Assembly (NCBI GenBank): GCA_030829985.1
Contig: JAURNW010000016.1
Location: 1-64,000 of the forward strand
Length of the DNA: 64,000 bases
Origin: Gammaproteobacteria bacterium
GTDB taxonomy: Bacteria > Pseudomonadota > Gammaproteobacteria > Eutrophobiales > Eutrophobiaceae
Direction: 5' to 3'
Made by a program: the position numbers and the translations under genes. The notes below the pieces were generated by a model, which saw only the letters and a list, made by a program, of their open reading frames with translations, made no database searches and was not told where the DNA came from. Shown piece after piece: positions 29,471-38,369 of the stretch (the stretch's first letter is position 1; every line of letters starts with the position of its first letter).

Positions 29471-29685
29471 CTAAAAAAGCTAAATTTATGATTAAACAGG
29501 GTTTAATTCTTAAAACCAAGAACTTTTCTCACAGTATTAAGTCCATTAGGTGTAGTTAGCGAATCAGGCATTTGATGCGCATTAGATGTGATCTATATTG
29601 CGTACCAATGACACTATATATTTTAATATGAATTATGCTCATCACGAGCAATATTTTTTGTTCAATCCTCCAGGAGAAAGTAAAG

Positions 29686-30012
29686 ATGTCAAACAAGAAT
29701 AAACTAAACCCATTAGCCGTTGCATTAGGAACTACTTTTGCAATTTCACTATCAGCCAGTCCGATTATTAATGCGGCCGATAATCCATTTGCAGCCACTC
29801 AATTAAGTAGTGGTTATATGGTTGCTGATGCTCATGGCGAAGGTAAATGCGGCGAAGCCAAATGCGGTGACAAGAAAGAAGCTGAAGGTAAATGTGGTGA
29901 TAAAAAAGCCGAAGGTGCATGCGGTGATAAGATGGGTGAAGAAGGTAAATGCGGCGATAAGAAGAAAGAAGAAGGTAAATGCGGCGAAGGCAAGTGCGGT
30001 GACAAGAAATAA
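29686..30012 (+). CDS. hvfA: HvfA/bufferin-type precursor peptide with seven EGKCG-like motifs
   Basis: The 108-residue precursor has a Sec signal peptide (1 to about 31), a spacer (32-50) and a low-complexity C-terminal region (51-108) with cysteines at 55, 60, 70, 79, 89, 99 and 104. Five are in EGKCG, one in EAKCG and one in EGACG, separated by lysine/glutamate linkers such as DKKEA. In HvfA and bufferins the DUF692 enzyme converts such cysteines to copper-binding oxazolone/thioamide or 5-thiooxazole groups. I chose the ATG at 29686, behind CAGGAG, because it gives the signal peptide. The processing and the final location, which is the periplasm in the relatives, are inferred. Confidence 0.9.
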   Translation: MSNKNKLNPLAVALGTTFAISLSASPIINAADNPFAATQLSSGYMVADAHGEGKCGEAKCGDKKEAEGKCGDKKAEGACGDKMGEEGKCGDKKKEEGKCGEGKCGDKK

Positions 30013-30029
30013 GACAGAGTCTGTATTTC

Positions 30030-30884
30030 ATGTTTAAAGAGTATCCTGTATCAGGTGCAGGTCTCGGTCTGCGGCGAGCCTTTATTGGCTCGCTCGCAGA
30101 GTCTATACCAGAACAAATCGACTTCATGGAAGTGGCGCCTGAAAACTGGATAGATGTTGGTGGAAAGTTTGGCCGTGCATTTCGAAAAGTTTCAGAACAA
30201 GTTCCTGTCGTCTGTCATGGCTTATCTTTAAATATTGGCGGTGTAGCTCCACTTGATGAAGCCTTTTTACACAAGGTAAAGCAGTTTCTTGAAACACATA
30301 AGATACGAATTTATAGCGAACATCTGAGCTATTGTGCAGACATGGGTCATCTTTATGACCTGATGCCGATCCCCTTTACCGAAGAAGCGATCAAATATGT
30401 GGTTAAAAGAATTAAACGTGTTCAGGATATTCTTGGACAACGTATAGCAATGGAAAATGCGTCTTATTATGCAGCTCCTGGTCAGGAAATGCAGGAAATC
30501 GATTTTATTAATGCTGTTATGGAAGAAGCCGATTGTTATTTTCATCTCGATATTAATAACATTTATGTGAATAGTATTAATCATAAATATGATGCCGAGA
30601 AATTTCTAAAGGCTTTGCCCGGTGACCGAATTGCTTACGCACACATCGCTGGTCACTATGTTGAGGAAGAAGACTTACGTGTCGATACTCATGGTGCCGA
30701 TGTCATTGATCCCGTATGGAAATTACTTGATGTTGCCTACGAACATTTTGGCGTTTTTCCAACATTGCTCGAACGTGATTTTAATATACCGCCATTAAAT
30801 ATTCTGCTTAAAGAAGTAGATACAATTAAAAATTACCAGACACAACATTCTTCAAATGATAGTATTCGAAAAAAACAAAGCTAA
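30030..30884 (+). CDS. hvfB: DUF692 multinuclear non-haem iron oxidase (MNIO), HvfB/BufB-like
   Basis: The 284-residue TIM-barrel protein belongs to the DUF692 family, whose members use two or three iron ions to oxidise peptidyl cysteines. Likely metal ligands are in VCHGLSLNIGG, SEHLSYC, MENASYY, FHLDINNIYVN, YAHIAGHY and DTHGADVIDPVW, an order typical of the family. It starts 17 bp after the precursor gene and overlaps the DUF2063 gene by 29 bp. These are the standard partners, so the substrate should be the upstream EGKCG peptide. The exact chemical product cannot be read from sequence. Confidence 0.93.
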   Translation: MFKEYPVSGAGLGLRRAFIGSLAESIPEQIDFMEVAPENWIDVGGKFGRAFRKVSEQVPVVCHGLSLNIGGVAPLDEAFLHKVKQFLETHKIRIYSEHLSYCADMGHLYDLMPIPFTEEAIKYVVKRIKRVQDILGQRIAMENASYYAAPGQEMQEIDFINAVMEEADCYFHLDINNIYVNSINHKYDAEKFLKALPGDRIAYAHIAGHYVEEEDLRVDTHGADVIDPVWKLLDVAYEHFGVFPTLLERDFNIPPLNILLKEVDTIKNYQTQHSSNDSIRKKQS

Positions 30885-31650
30885 CCATTTTCAGAACGTA
30901 CAGCATGTTTTTACACAGCATATGCGTGATCCTGAAAATAATCCTGCACCTGACGGCATTGAAGAACGGCGGTTAAAAATATATCGAGAACTTGTCTACA
31001 ATAATATTGAAGGTTTTATCGCAAATAGTTTTCCTGTACTGAGAAAAGTAATTGAAGATGAAGAATGGCATAAGATGATACGTGATTATCTTGCTAATCA
31101 TCAGTCGCATACACCTTTGTTTCCAAAAATGCCGCAAGAGTTTTTACAATATCTGGAACACGAATGCGTTGCCCATAAAGATGATTATCCTTTTCTGCTC
31201 GAATTAGCACATTACGAATGGATTGAAACCTCGATCTCTATGGACGCACGTGAAATATCATTTCATGGGATCGATCAAGACGGTGATCTGCTAAAAGGTG
31301 TTCCTGTCATTAGTCAATTAGCTATGCCATTGGCATATGAATGGCCGGTGCATACGATTAGTCCTGACCTGATTCCAGAATCATTACCAGAGCAAGCAAC
31401 GTATATTGTTGTTTATCGTGACAGGAATGATGCAGTCGGTTTTATTGAACTAAATCCGGTATCAGCCAAGTTGATAGAGTTCCTTACAGAGAATACCAAT
31501 AAAACAGGCAAACAAATGCTTGAGTTAATTGCTGAGCAACTGCGGCATCCAAACCCTGAGATTGTTATAAAGGGTGGGCTCGAGATTATGCAAGACTTCA
31601 AGAACAAGGATGTTGTATTAGGCACAAGAATCAAGAATTCACGACAATAA
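30856..31650 (+). CDS. hvfC: DUF2063 partner protein, HvfC/BufC-like
   Basis: The 264-residue soluble protein has the DUF2063 N-terminal domain (about 15-105; RLKIYRELVYNNIEGFIANSFPVLRK is characteristic) and a C-terminal domain of the NGO1945 type. In the HvfABC and bufferin systems this protein binds the precursor and presents it to the MNIO enzyme. Its start lies inside the end of the MNIO gene (29-bp overlap), implying coupled translation and a stable complex. Confidence 0.92.
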   Translation: MIVFEKNKANHFQNVQHVFTQHMRDPENNPAPDGIEERRLKIYRELVYNNIEGFIANSFPVLRKVIEDEEWHKMIRDYLANHQSHTPLFPKMPQEFLQYLEHECVAHKDDYPFLLELAHYEWIETSISMDAREISFHGIDQDGDLLKGVPVISQLAMPLAYEWPVHTISPDLIPESLPEQATYIVVYRDRNDAVGFIELNPVSAKLIEFLTENTNKTGKQMLELIAEQLRHPNPEIVIKGGLEIMQDFKNKDVVLGTRIKNSRQ

Positions 31651-31683
31651 ACCTGTCCAGGATTAATAACAAAGAGAGACAGC

Positions 31684-32292
31684 ATGACGACTATAATCAA
31701 TATTATAAATTGGGCTCAGGATTTGCTTGACCGGGTAATTACAACAACAGGATTTATCGGCCCTTTATTATTACGATTATATCTCGTCCCCATTTTCTGG
31801 ATCGCCGGTTCTAAAAAAATTAACTCCATAGATGGCACTATAGAGTGGTTTGGAAATCCTGATTGGGGTCTGGGCTTACCTTTTCCTGCATTATTAGCAT
31901 GGGCAGCATCATTAACGGAAGCCGGTGGTGCGATTTTGTTATTGCTTGGTCTGGCTACTCGCTGGATTTCAATTCCTCTTATGGCAACAATGATTGTTGC
32001 CATGGTAACGGTGCATTTACAGTATGGTTGGTTAGCAATAGCGGAAGGTTCTGGCTTCTTTGCAACAGAGAGAACCGTAGGCGCAATCGAACGACTGGAT
32101 CGAGCAAAGGATATATTGAAAGAACACGGTAACTACGGCTGGTTAACAGAAAATGGCCATATCGTGATACTCAATAACGGAATCGAGTTTGCAGCAACTT
32201 ACTTTATTATGTTGTTAGCATTATTAGTTATTGGTGGCGGGAAATATATCAGCGTTGATTATTGGTTAGCTAAAAAATATAGAACTTTATAA
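31684..32292 (+). CDS. DoxX-family membrane protein (BufD-like)
   Basis: The 202-residue protein has four or five hydrophobic helices and the DoxX pattern LRLYLVPIFWIAGSKK in the first and AASLTEAGGAILLLLGL in the second. It has a longer middle loop (about 115-160) than minimal DoxX proteins. A DoxX gene commonly ends bufferin-type operons. It lies 33 bp after the DUF2063 gene with an AAAGAGAG ribosome site. The role in copper handling or redox is unknown; the DoxX family includes quinone-linked thiosulfate oxidase subunits. Confidence 0.88.
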   Translation: MTTIINIINWAQDLLDRVITTTGFIGPLLLRLYLVPIFWIAGSKKINSIDGTIEWFGNPDWGLGLPFPALLAWAASLTEAGGAILLLLGLATRWISIPLMATMIVAMVTVHLQYGWLAIAEGSGFFATERTVGAIERLDRAKDILKEHGNYGWLTENGHIVILNNGIEFAATYFIMLLALLVIGGGKYISVDYWLAKKYRTL

Positions 32293-32299
32293 TCAAATA

Positions 32300-34747
32300 T
32301 TATTTCCAGGAATTTACAAGTGTCTGTGGTGCCTCAATCGCGTAACCCTGTACATAATCGATTCCAATCTCAAATAACGACTCAACAATATCATTATCTT
32401 CGATACACTTTATAATTGTTTGTGCTCCGATCAGGTGATTTATTTCATTTATTGATTCAAGTAACTTATAGTCATAATCATATTGACTATTGATATTGCT
32501 GAATTGTCTTGCATCAAGTTTAATATAGTCAATATTCAGTTGCTTGATACTATTGACGGTTGCAGGATTAATATTACAATCATCCAGTGCAATTTTGCAT
32601 CCCTGTTGTTTCATTAATGTAACAAAGTGTTTGAAACGTTCCATATTGTCAGAAAACTGTGATTCATTTATTTCAAAACAAATGTTACCAGCAGGAATGT
32701 CATAGTCTTTAAAAATATCTATGGCGTACTTAATAAAACTTTCATTCAAGACAGATTGTCGCGAAAGGTTGATGCTTATGATATGTGCGTCATTAAATAA
32801 ACGGTTTCCATAAGCAAACATCTCTATTACTACCTTCAACACCCAGTTATCTATAGCAGGCAAAATATAATAGTTTTCTGCAGTATGTATAAAATTATTT
32901 GCTGACAATAACTTCCCGTTGTCATTTTCCATACGAAGTAATACTTCATGAAAAACAACTTCATTTAAGTCATCAAGAGGTTTTATGCGTTGTGTGTAGA
33001 GCTTGAAGCTTTCTTTTTCAAGATTATTTTGAATATTCCCCAATATTATTAGTTCACCAGCATGCTGTTTTTTATATGGTGCGCCGGTTTCAAATAACTC
33101 AATTTTATTTCCACCCGTATCTTTTGCTACGTAGCAAACAAGATCAGCATCTCTCTTCAATTCGGTAAGTGATAAAGTCGATTCATTGAGTGGAACTATT
33201 CCTATACTGGCTGTTATGTTGAATTGCTTGCCATTCCAGTCAAATTTTGTTTTCAAGACTTCTTCACGAAATATATCAGCAATTAATTTTGCTTTTTCAA
33301 GACTACAGCCATACATGATCACAGCGAATTCATCACTGCCCAATCGTGCAACAGTGTCTGTGTCACGCGCTGTTTTCTTTAATTTAGTTGATATCTTTTT
33401 TAATAATTCATCACCTGCGTGATGGCCACAACTATCATTAATCAGTTTGAATCTGTCGAGATCTATATAACATATTGCATGTTCTCTTTTTGTATTTTTA
33501 GAGTTGGAAATCAACTTACTTAGTTCTTCATCAAATTCACGACGATTTATCAGACCGGTTAAGGTGTCATGTTTAGTTTGCCAATTAATATTTTTCTCCA
33601 TGTTACGTTTTTCAGTAACATCCCGAAAAATCATTACAGCACCGGTGATTGAATTATCTTCCTGTTTTATAGGTGTAGCACTGTACTCAATAGCGTATTC
33701 CAGGCCATCACGTCTTATAAGAATTGAATTATCAGCACCATTTATGTTTGAATTTTGATTCATACATAGTTCAATTGGATTTGATAGTTTCACATGACTC
33801 GTTTCATCAACAATATTAAGCAGCAATGATAGATTTTTACCTTTTATCTCTTCGGCATTCCAACCGGTGTATATCTCTGCTACCGGATTCATATAAACTA
33901 CGCAGCCAAATTGGTCTGTTGAAATGACACCCTCACAGATATAGCGCAAGGTTTGTTCTGCCTGTTTTTTTTGTCGGGACACAATGCCATTAAGTTTCAA
34001 GCATTCAGTATTGTCCTTGTTTAAATTTACATTCAGTTCCCTGGTCTTTTCGATAATAGTGTATAAATTCTTAGCCTGACCACTTATTTCATTAGCTAGA
34101 TTAAATGCCTCATGCAAGGATTTTGAATAATAGCTCGCAGCAATAAGCAGTATGCAATATGTCACTGCCAGTAGGGCTGCAATGGGGTATGCCTGTTCCG
34201 GTGGTAAACTGTATATCCAGAAGATAATCGGAAATATAAATGTCGAAATATAAATAATATAAGCGGGTAAGAAAACTGAAAGTATTGGAAGATACCCGAT
34301 AGACATGGTTGATAAAATTAATAATAAAATTATCTGCACAAAGGGACTTGCCATGGGTAGAAATAATAAATAACCAATACTAAAGGTCAATGCACTGATG
34401 CCAACCATAAATGTTTGATAAACAGCCCACTGATTATCAATTTGAAGAGAATTTTTTTGTTTGTCGAATTCTCTGAATAAAAATGATTGTACAAATGTTG
34501 TTAGTGCAATGAAGGATAACCATGGTATGTAGAGATAATCTGGTGTGGTTGGTATTATGAACCAGCTTATCAATAAGGCGGCGATGATGTTTAAGAAGGT
34601 ACCAATAGGAGCTTGCTGATATAAATAATGCAGCTCTTTATTATTACTGACATGACACTTAACAGGTTGTTCTATGTAATTACTTTCCAGAGACTCTAAT
34701 AAGTGCCTTGACGTTACTTCGTTATTATAAACATTTTCAATTGCCAC
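32300..34747 (-). CDS. Membrane PAS-GGDEF-EAL protein with a degenerate EAL site
   Basis: The 815-residue protein has about six membrane helices (50-210), a PAS domain (about 265-390), a GGDEF domain with GSDEF near 467-471, and an EAL domain (about 560-810). The diguanylate cyclase signature is usable (G-S-D-E-F). In the EAL domain the first motif reads EVLLR, and NLS, ExxE, the lysine of YIKLD and the Q of YVQGY are present. However, the loop that is normally DDFGTG reads DDCNIN, and AEGVE is replaced by IKCIE near 778-782, losing a catalytic glutamate. Phosphodiesterase activity is therefore doubtful. It converges with the DoxX gene, 7 bp apart. Confidence 0.9.
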   Translation of the reverse strand: MAIENVYNNEVTSRHLLESLESNYIEQPVKCHVSNNKELHYLYQQAPIGTFLNIIAALLISWFIIPTTPDYLYIPWLSFIALTTFVQSFLFREFDKQKNSLQIDNQWAVYQTFMVGISALTFSIGYLLFLPMASPFVQIILLLILSTMSIGYLPILSVFLPAYIIYISTFIFPIIFWIYSLPPEQAYPIAALLAVTYCILLIAASYYSKSLHEAFNLANEISGQAKNLYTIIEKTRELNVNLNKDNTECLKLNGIVSRQKKQAEQTLRYICEGVISTDQFGCVVYMNPVAEIYTGWNAEEIKGKNLSLLLNIVDETSHVKLSNPIELCMNQNSNINGADNSILIRRDGLEYAIEYSATPIKQEDNSITGAVMIFRDVTEKRNMEKNINWQTKHDTLTGLINRREFDEELSKLISNSKNTKREHAICYIDLDRFKLINDSCGHHAGDELLKKISTKLKKTARDTDTVARLGSDEFAVIMYGCSLEKAKLIADIFREEVLKTKFDWNGKQFNITASIGIVPLNESTLSLTELKRDADLVCYVAKDTGGNKIELFETGAPYKKQHAGELIILGNIQNNLEKESFKLYTQRIKPLDDLNEVVFHEVLLRMENDNGKLLSANNFIHTAENYYILPAIDNWVLKVVIEMFAYGNRLFNDAHIISINLSRQSVLNESFIKYAIDIFKDYDIPAGNICFEINESQFSDNMERFKHFVTLMKQQGCKIALDDCNINPATVNSIKQLNIDYIKLDARQFSNINSQYDYDYKLLESINEINHLIGAQTIIKCIEDNDIVESLFEIGIDYVQGYAIEAPQTLVNSWK

Positions 34748-34923
34748 TTTATTAATCCTCTATGTATCTAAATCGTGCAGATGTACTGCCTTTCACTAAT
34801 ACATTAAGAATATAGAGGTTTAATCAAAGTGGTTTGTGATACGGTTCACACTGTTGGAGTTATAGCTTATAAACATGTGATTTTATTCACAATATCAATA
34901 TAAATTTGACATGTAATGATAAA

Positions 34924-34945
34924 AAAAGCGCCTTTCGGCGCTTTT
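34924..34945 (-). terminator. Terminator of argG
   Basis: Stem AAAAGCGCC/GGCGCTTTT with a 4-base loop. On the minus strand, TTTTTTT follows just after the argG stop. The sequence is nearly symmetrical and could also act on the plus strand. Confidence 0.85.
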
Positions 34946-34950
34946 AGATA

Positions 34951-36165
34951 CTATTTTCTTTTGGCCTGTATCTTCAGTCGCAAGGCGTTCAGTTTGATGA
35001 AACCTTCGGCATCTTTTTGATTGTATGCACCAGCATCGTCTTCAAAAGTGGCAATTGACACATCAAAGAGACTATCGCTTTCAGATTTTCTGCCAGTAAC
35101 AATGGTATTGCCCTTAAACAATTTTAATCTGACAACGCCATTTACATGAGTTTGTGTTTCATCAATTAAGGTTTGTAATGCCTTTCTTTCCGGACTCCAC
35201 CAATAACCGTTATATATGAGTGAGGCATAGCGTGGCATCAGATCATCTTTCAGGTGCATCACTTCACGATCGAGTGTTAATGATTCCATAGCACGATGAG
35301 CTTTAAGCAGGATTGTGCCCCCCGGGGTTTCATAACAACCACGTGACTTCATGCCAACGTAACGATTCTCAACAATATCATCACGACCGATGCCATGTTT
35401 GCCACCGAGCTTATTGAGCGCAGCAAGAAGTTCAGCGGGTGATAATTTTTTACCATTTAATGCTATTGGATCACCATGCTTAAATTCCAGTTCAATTGAT
35501 TCTGCTGTATCTGGTGCTTTTTCAGGAGAAACTGACCATCGCCACATCGCTTCTTCAGGTTCACACCAGGGATCTTCAAGCTCGCCGCCTTCATAAGAAA
35601 TATGTAACAAATTAGCATCCATAGAATAAGGTGAAGCACCTTTACGTTTGGCTTCGATAGGGATGTTGTGTTTTTCGGCATAGGCCAATAATTTTTCACG
35701 TGAACTCAAATCCCATTCGCGCCAGGGTGCAATAACATGCACATCCGGTTTTAAAGCATAAGCACCCAGTTCAAATCGAACTTGATCATTGCCTTTTCCG
35801 GTTGCGCCATGAGAGATTGCATCAGCACCGGTTTCGTTTGCGATCTCTATCAGGCGTTTTGCGATTAAGGGTCTTGCTATAGAAGTCCCTAATAAATATT
35901 CCCCTTCATAGATAGTGTTTGCCCTGAACATAGGAAAGACAAAATCTCTGACGTATTCCTCGGTTAGGTCTTCAATGAAGATTTCCTTGACGCCCATTTT
36001 CTCAGCTTTAGCGCGCGCTGGCGCAACCTCTTCACCCTGGCCTATGTCAGCGGTAAAAGTCACCACTTCACAATCATAGGTATCCTTTAACCAGGTAAGA
36101 ATTACAGATGTATCGAGTCCGCCTGAGTAGGCAAGAACGACTTTATTAATTTTTTTAGTGCTCAT
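34951..36165 (-). CDS. argG: Argininosuccinate synthase
   Basis: Joins citrulline and aspartate with ATP in arginine synthesis. The N-terminal ATP motif [12 protein letters not shown] (residues 12-23), the citrulline-binding [12 protein letters not shown] and [15 protein letters not shown] are intact. The length of 404 matches the bacterial type 1 enzyme. It stands alone with its own strong terminator. I found no convincing ArgR box in the short gap upstream. Confidence 0.98.
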   Translation of the reverse strand: MSTKKINKVVLAYSGGLDTSVILTWLKDTYDCEVVTFTADIGQGEEVAPARAKAEKMGVKEIFIEDLTEEYVRDFVFPMFRANTIYEGEYLLGTSIARPLIAKRLIEIANETGADAISHGATGKGNDQVRFELGAYALKPDVHVIAPWREWDLSSREKLLAYAEKHNIPIEAKRKGASPYSMDANLLHISYEGGELEDPWCEPEEAMWRWSVSPEKAPDTAESIELEFKHGDPIALNGKKLSPAELLAALNKLGGKHGIGRDDIVENRYVGMKSRGCYETPGGTILLKAHRAMESLTLDREVMHLKDDLMPRYASLIYNGYWWSPERKALQTLIDETQTHVNGVVRLKLFKGNTIVTGRKSESDSLFDVSIATFEDDAGAYNQKDAEGFIKLNALRLKIQAKRK

Positions 36166-36230
36166 TTAGTGTTCTTCAATTTTGAAAAGTGGCTCATTCT
36201 AGCGGTTGGGATAGAACTATCAATAGTTCC

Positions 36231-37001
36231 TCATACATAATTTATAAATGATTTAAGCTGTTTCAGGAAATCATTTGGTTTTTCGGCATGTGGCCAGTGT
36301 CCGGTACCGTTGATCATGGTGATCTCTGCGGCAGGAAAATACTGGAATATCCTGCTATTGTAGATGCTGCGTAGATATTCTGATTCTGAGCCGCCGAGAA
36401 AAAGGGTCGGTAGTCGACAGACACTATTCTTAAACGTATCTGGAAATTGTCCAATCGTATCCAGATTAGCCATAATTCCCTCCAGATTAATTCGCCACTC
36501 AAAATTGTCACCAGCACGAATCAGGTTTTGTAACAAAAGCTGGATAATATTGATATTGTCAATCACCTTACCTAATTCAGTTTCTGCCTGTGAACGACTT
36601 TTTAAGGTCTGTAAATTTAACGAGAGCATTGCCTCGATATATTGATTGAATTCATGTTCATAATTTACCGGTGCGATATCTACAACGACCATGGCAGAAA
36701 AACGTTCGGGACGAGATAATGCTGCCGTCATTGCCACTTTGCCACCCATACTATGACCTACAATTATAATCTCAGTGAGATTTAATTTATCGGCAATGGC
36801 AATTACATCATCTGCCATTTCACTGTAGGACATGCTGTCTGTATGTGGGGATTGTCCATGGTTACGAAGATCTGGTGTAATAACGTGGTAGTTCTCGGCC
36901 AGACCCCTCGCAATACCTTGCCAGTTACGTCCAGAACCAAACAGACCATGTAATATGATGACAGGACGGCCTTTCCCGAATTCTTGAAACTCAAGCAACA
37001 T
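36231..37001 (-). CDS. Alpha/beta-fold hydrolase (YbfF-like esterase)
   Basis: A 256-residue alpha/beta hydrolase. The oxyanion motif HGLFGSGRNW is near residue 18, the nucleophile serine is in GHSMGGKVAM near 90-99, and the final histidine is in GTGHWPHAEKP. The sequence is of the YbfF esterase group, which cleaves short acyl or acyl-CoA esters. The physiological substrate is unknown. It is 65 bp upstream of argG in the same direction. Confidence 0.87.
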   Translation of the reverse strand: MLLEFQEFGKGRPVIILHGLFGSGRNWQGIARGLAENYHVITPDLRNHGQSPHTDSMSYSEMADDVIAIADKLNLTEIIIVGHSMGGKVAMTAALSRPERFSAMVVVDIAPVNYEHEFNQYIEAMLSLNLQTLKSRSQAETELGKVIDNINIIQLLLQNLIRAGDNFEWRINLEGIMANLDTIGQFPDTFKNSVCRLPTLFLGGSESEYLRSIYNSRIFQYFPAAEITMINGTGHWPHAEKPNDFLKQLKSFINYV

Positions 37002-37055
37002 GATGTAGAGATTGTATTATGGGATAAAAAATAAAAATTTTAGCATAAGAACATT

Positions 37056-37072
37056 AATTAGCATTGCTAATT
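37056..37072. repeat. Short inverted repeat in the hydrolase/CNNM intergenic region
   Basis: AATTAGC-ATT-GCTAATT is a 7-3-7 palindrome in a 292-bp gap between divergent genes. It could be an operator; no regulator is assigned. Confidence 0.3.
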
Positions 37073-37087
37073 ATAATAGTTGCTACG

Positions 37088-37106
37088 AATTATGAGAATC
37101 ATGCTC
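37088..37106. promoter_or_regulatory. Possible Fur box
   Basis: AATTATGAGAATCATGCTC agrees with the 19-base Fur consensus at 14 positions. It lies about 190 bp upstream of the CBS-domain transporter gene and 90 bp upstream of the divergent hydrolase gene. A lone match of this quality can occur by chance in AT-rich DNA. Confidence 0.3.
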
Positions 37107-37293
37107 AATATAGAAATAATAGTAGTATTAAATTTAGCCAATTGACCCATCATAAGGCAGTTATCACAATGTTGTAAAACGATTGGTATTTCTAGAATAG
37201 TTAAAAATGCTATGATACATCATATTAATTTTCCCAAGATTTCTTAACGGTTAATTCTGAATAATTAAACTATTGATGAATTAATTGCAGCTA

Positions 37294-38340
37294 ATGATTT
37301 TACTATTTACCTACGTGCTAATTGCATTAGTTTTTTCTTTTCTTTGTTCAATTGCTGAAGCGGTTCTTCTTAGTGTTACATCTGCGCATATCGCACTTAT
37401 GGAGTCCGAAAATAAGCCATCTGCGCCGGTACTCAAAACATTAAAAGAGGATATAAAAAAACCGCTGGCAGCAATACTGACTTTAAACACTATTGCTCAT
37501 ACCATCGGTGCCGCCGGGGCTGGTGCTCAAGCTGCAGTGGTGTTTGGGAATGCTTATGTTGCATTAGCCTCGGCAGTATTAACCCTGCTTATATTGATCT
37601 TTTCAGAAATTATTCCAAAAACACTTGGTGCGCATTACTGGCGCTCACTAGCACCTGCAACTGCTTATGGATTGAAGTTTTTGGTCTGGTTATTATATCC
37701 ATTCGTGAAGCTTTCCGAAAAGCTAACCAGCGGTATGGTAGAAGAGCCTGCTCTTAATGGTTTTAGTCGTGCCGAATTTTCTGCTATGGCCGATCTTAGC
37801 GTTGAAGAAGGACGCTTAAATAAACAAGAGTCATCCATTTTAAAAAACTTATTACTGCTTAATGAGATTAGAGTGAAGGAAGTAATGACTCCCAGGACCG
37901 TGATATTTTCATTGTCTGAACACAGTACAGTTGAAAATTATTTTCATCAGTATGACGATGTGCGCTTTTCACGAATTCCTATATATAGTGATGGGGATCA
38001 AGAACAGATTGTTGGTTTTGTATTGCGCAGTGATTTATTGTTGGCACAATCAAGAGGTAACACTACCACGACATTAAAAAACTATTGTAGAGAAATACAG
38101 GCGATACTGGATTCTACTAAAGTAGCTCAGGCATTAGAGGAATGCATACGTCTTAAATCACATATTATGCTTATCGTCGATGAATACGGTGGAATCGGAG
38201 GCATTGTGACATTGGAAGATCTTCTAGAAACGATGTTAGGCCGAGAAATTGTTGATGAAAGTGATAAAACTGTTGATATGCAACAACTTGCACTTAAGCT
38301 GGCGCGCCGTCAAAGCTTAGTAAAAAAACGATTAGAATAA
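37294..38340 (+). CDS. CNNM/CorC-type membrane protein with CBS domains
   Basis: The protein (about 348 residues) has a DUF21 membrane domain with about four helices (1-150) and a CBS-domain pair (about 190-315; VMTPRTVIFSL is the usual entry motif). Members are tied to magnesium or cobalt transport and were once called haemolysin-like. The C-terminal CorC_HlyC domain of longer relatives is missing, and a basic tail ends the protein. I prefer the ATG at 37294; the frame is also open from a TTG at 37285. It converges with lpd. Confidence 0.85.
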   Translation: MILLFTYVLIALVFSFLCSIAEAVLLSVTSAHIALMESENKPSAPVLKTLKEDIKKPLAAILTLNTIAHTIGAAGAGAQAAVVFGNAYVALASAVLTLLILIFSEIIPKTLGAHYWRSLAPATAYGLKFLVWLLYPFVKLSEKLTSGMVEEPALNGFSRAEFSAMADLSVEEGRLNKQESSILKNLLLLNEIRVKEVMTPRTVIFSLSEHSTVENYFHQYDDVRFSRIPIYSDGDQEQIVGFVLRSDLLLAQSRGNTTTTLKNYCREIQAILDSTKVAQALEECIRLKSHIMLIVDEYGGIGGIVTLEDLLETMLGREIVDESDKTVDMQQLALKLARRQSLVKKRLE

Positions 38341-38369
38341 TATTTAAATGTCCGGTATGTTCATTTAAA

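Noticed and set aside
29811-30012. Tandem DNA repeat within the precursor gene, considered as a CRISPR-like or satellite repeat
   Set aside because: The repeat is in frame and encodes the EGKCG motifs; there are no unique spacers between uniform repeats.
29768-30127. 119-codon frame opposite the EGKCG precursor
   Set aside because: It is an antisense shadow of the repeated precursor; the repeats create a long open frame without coding sense.
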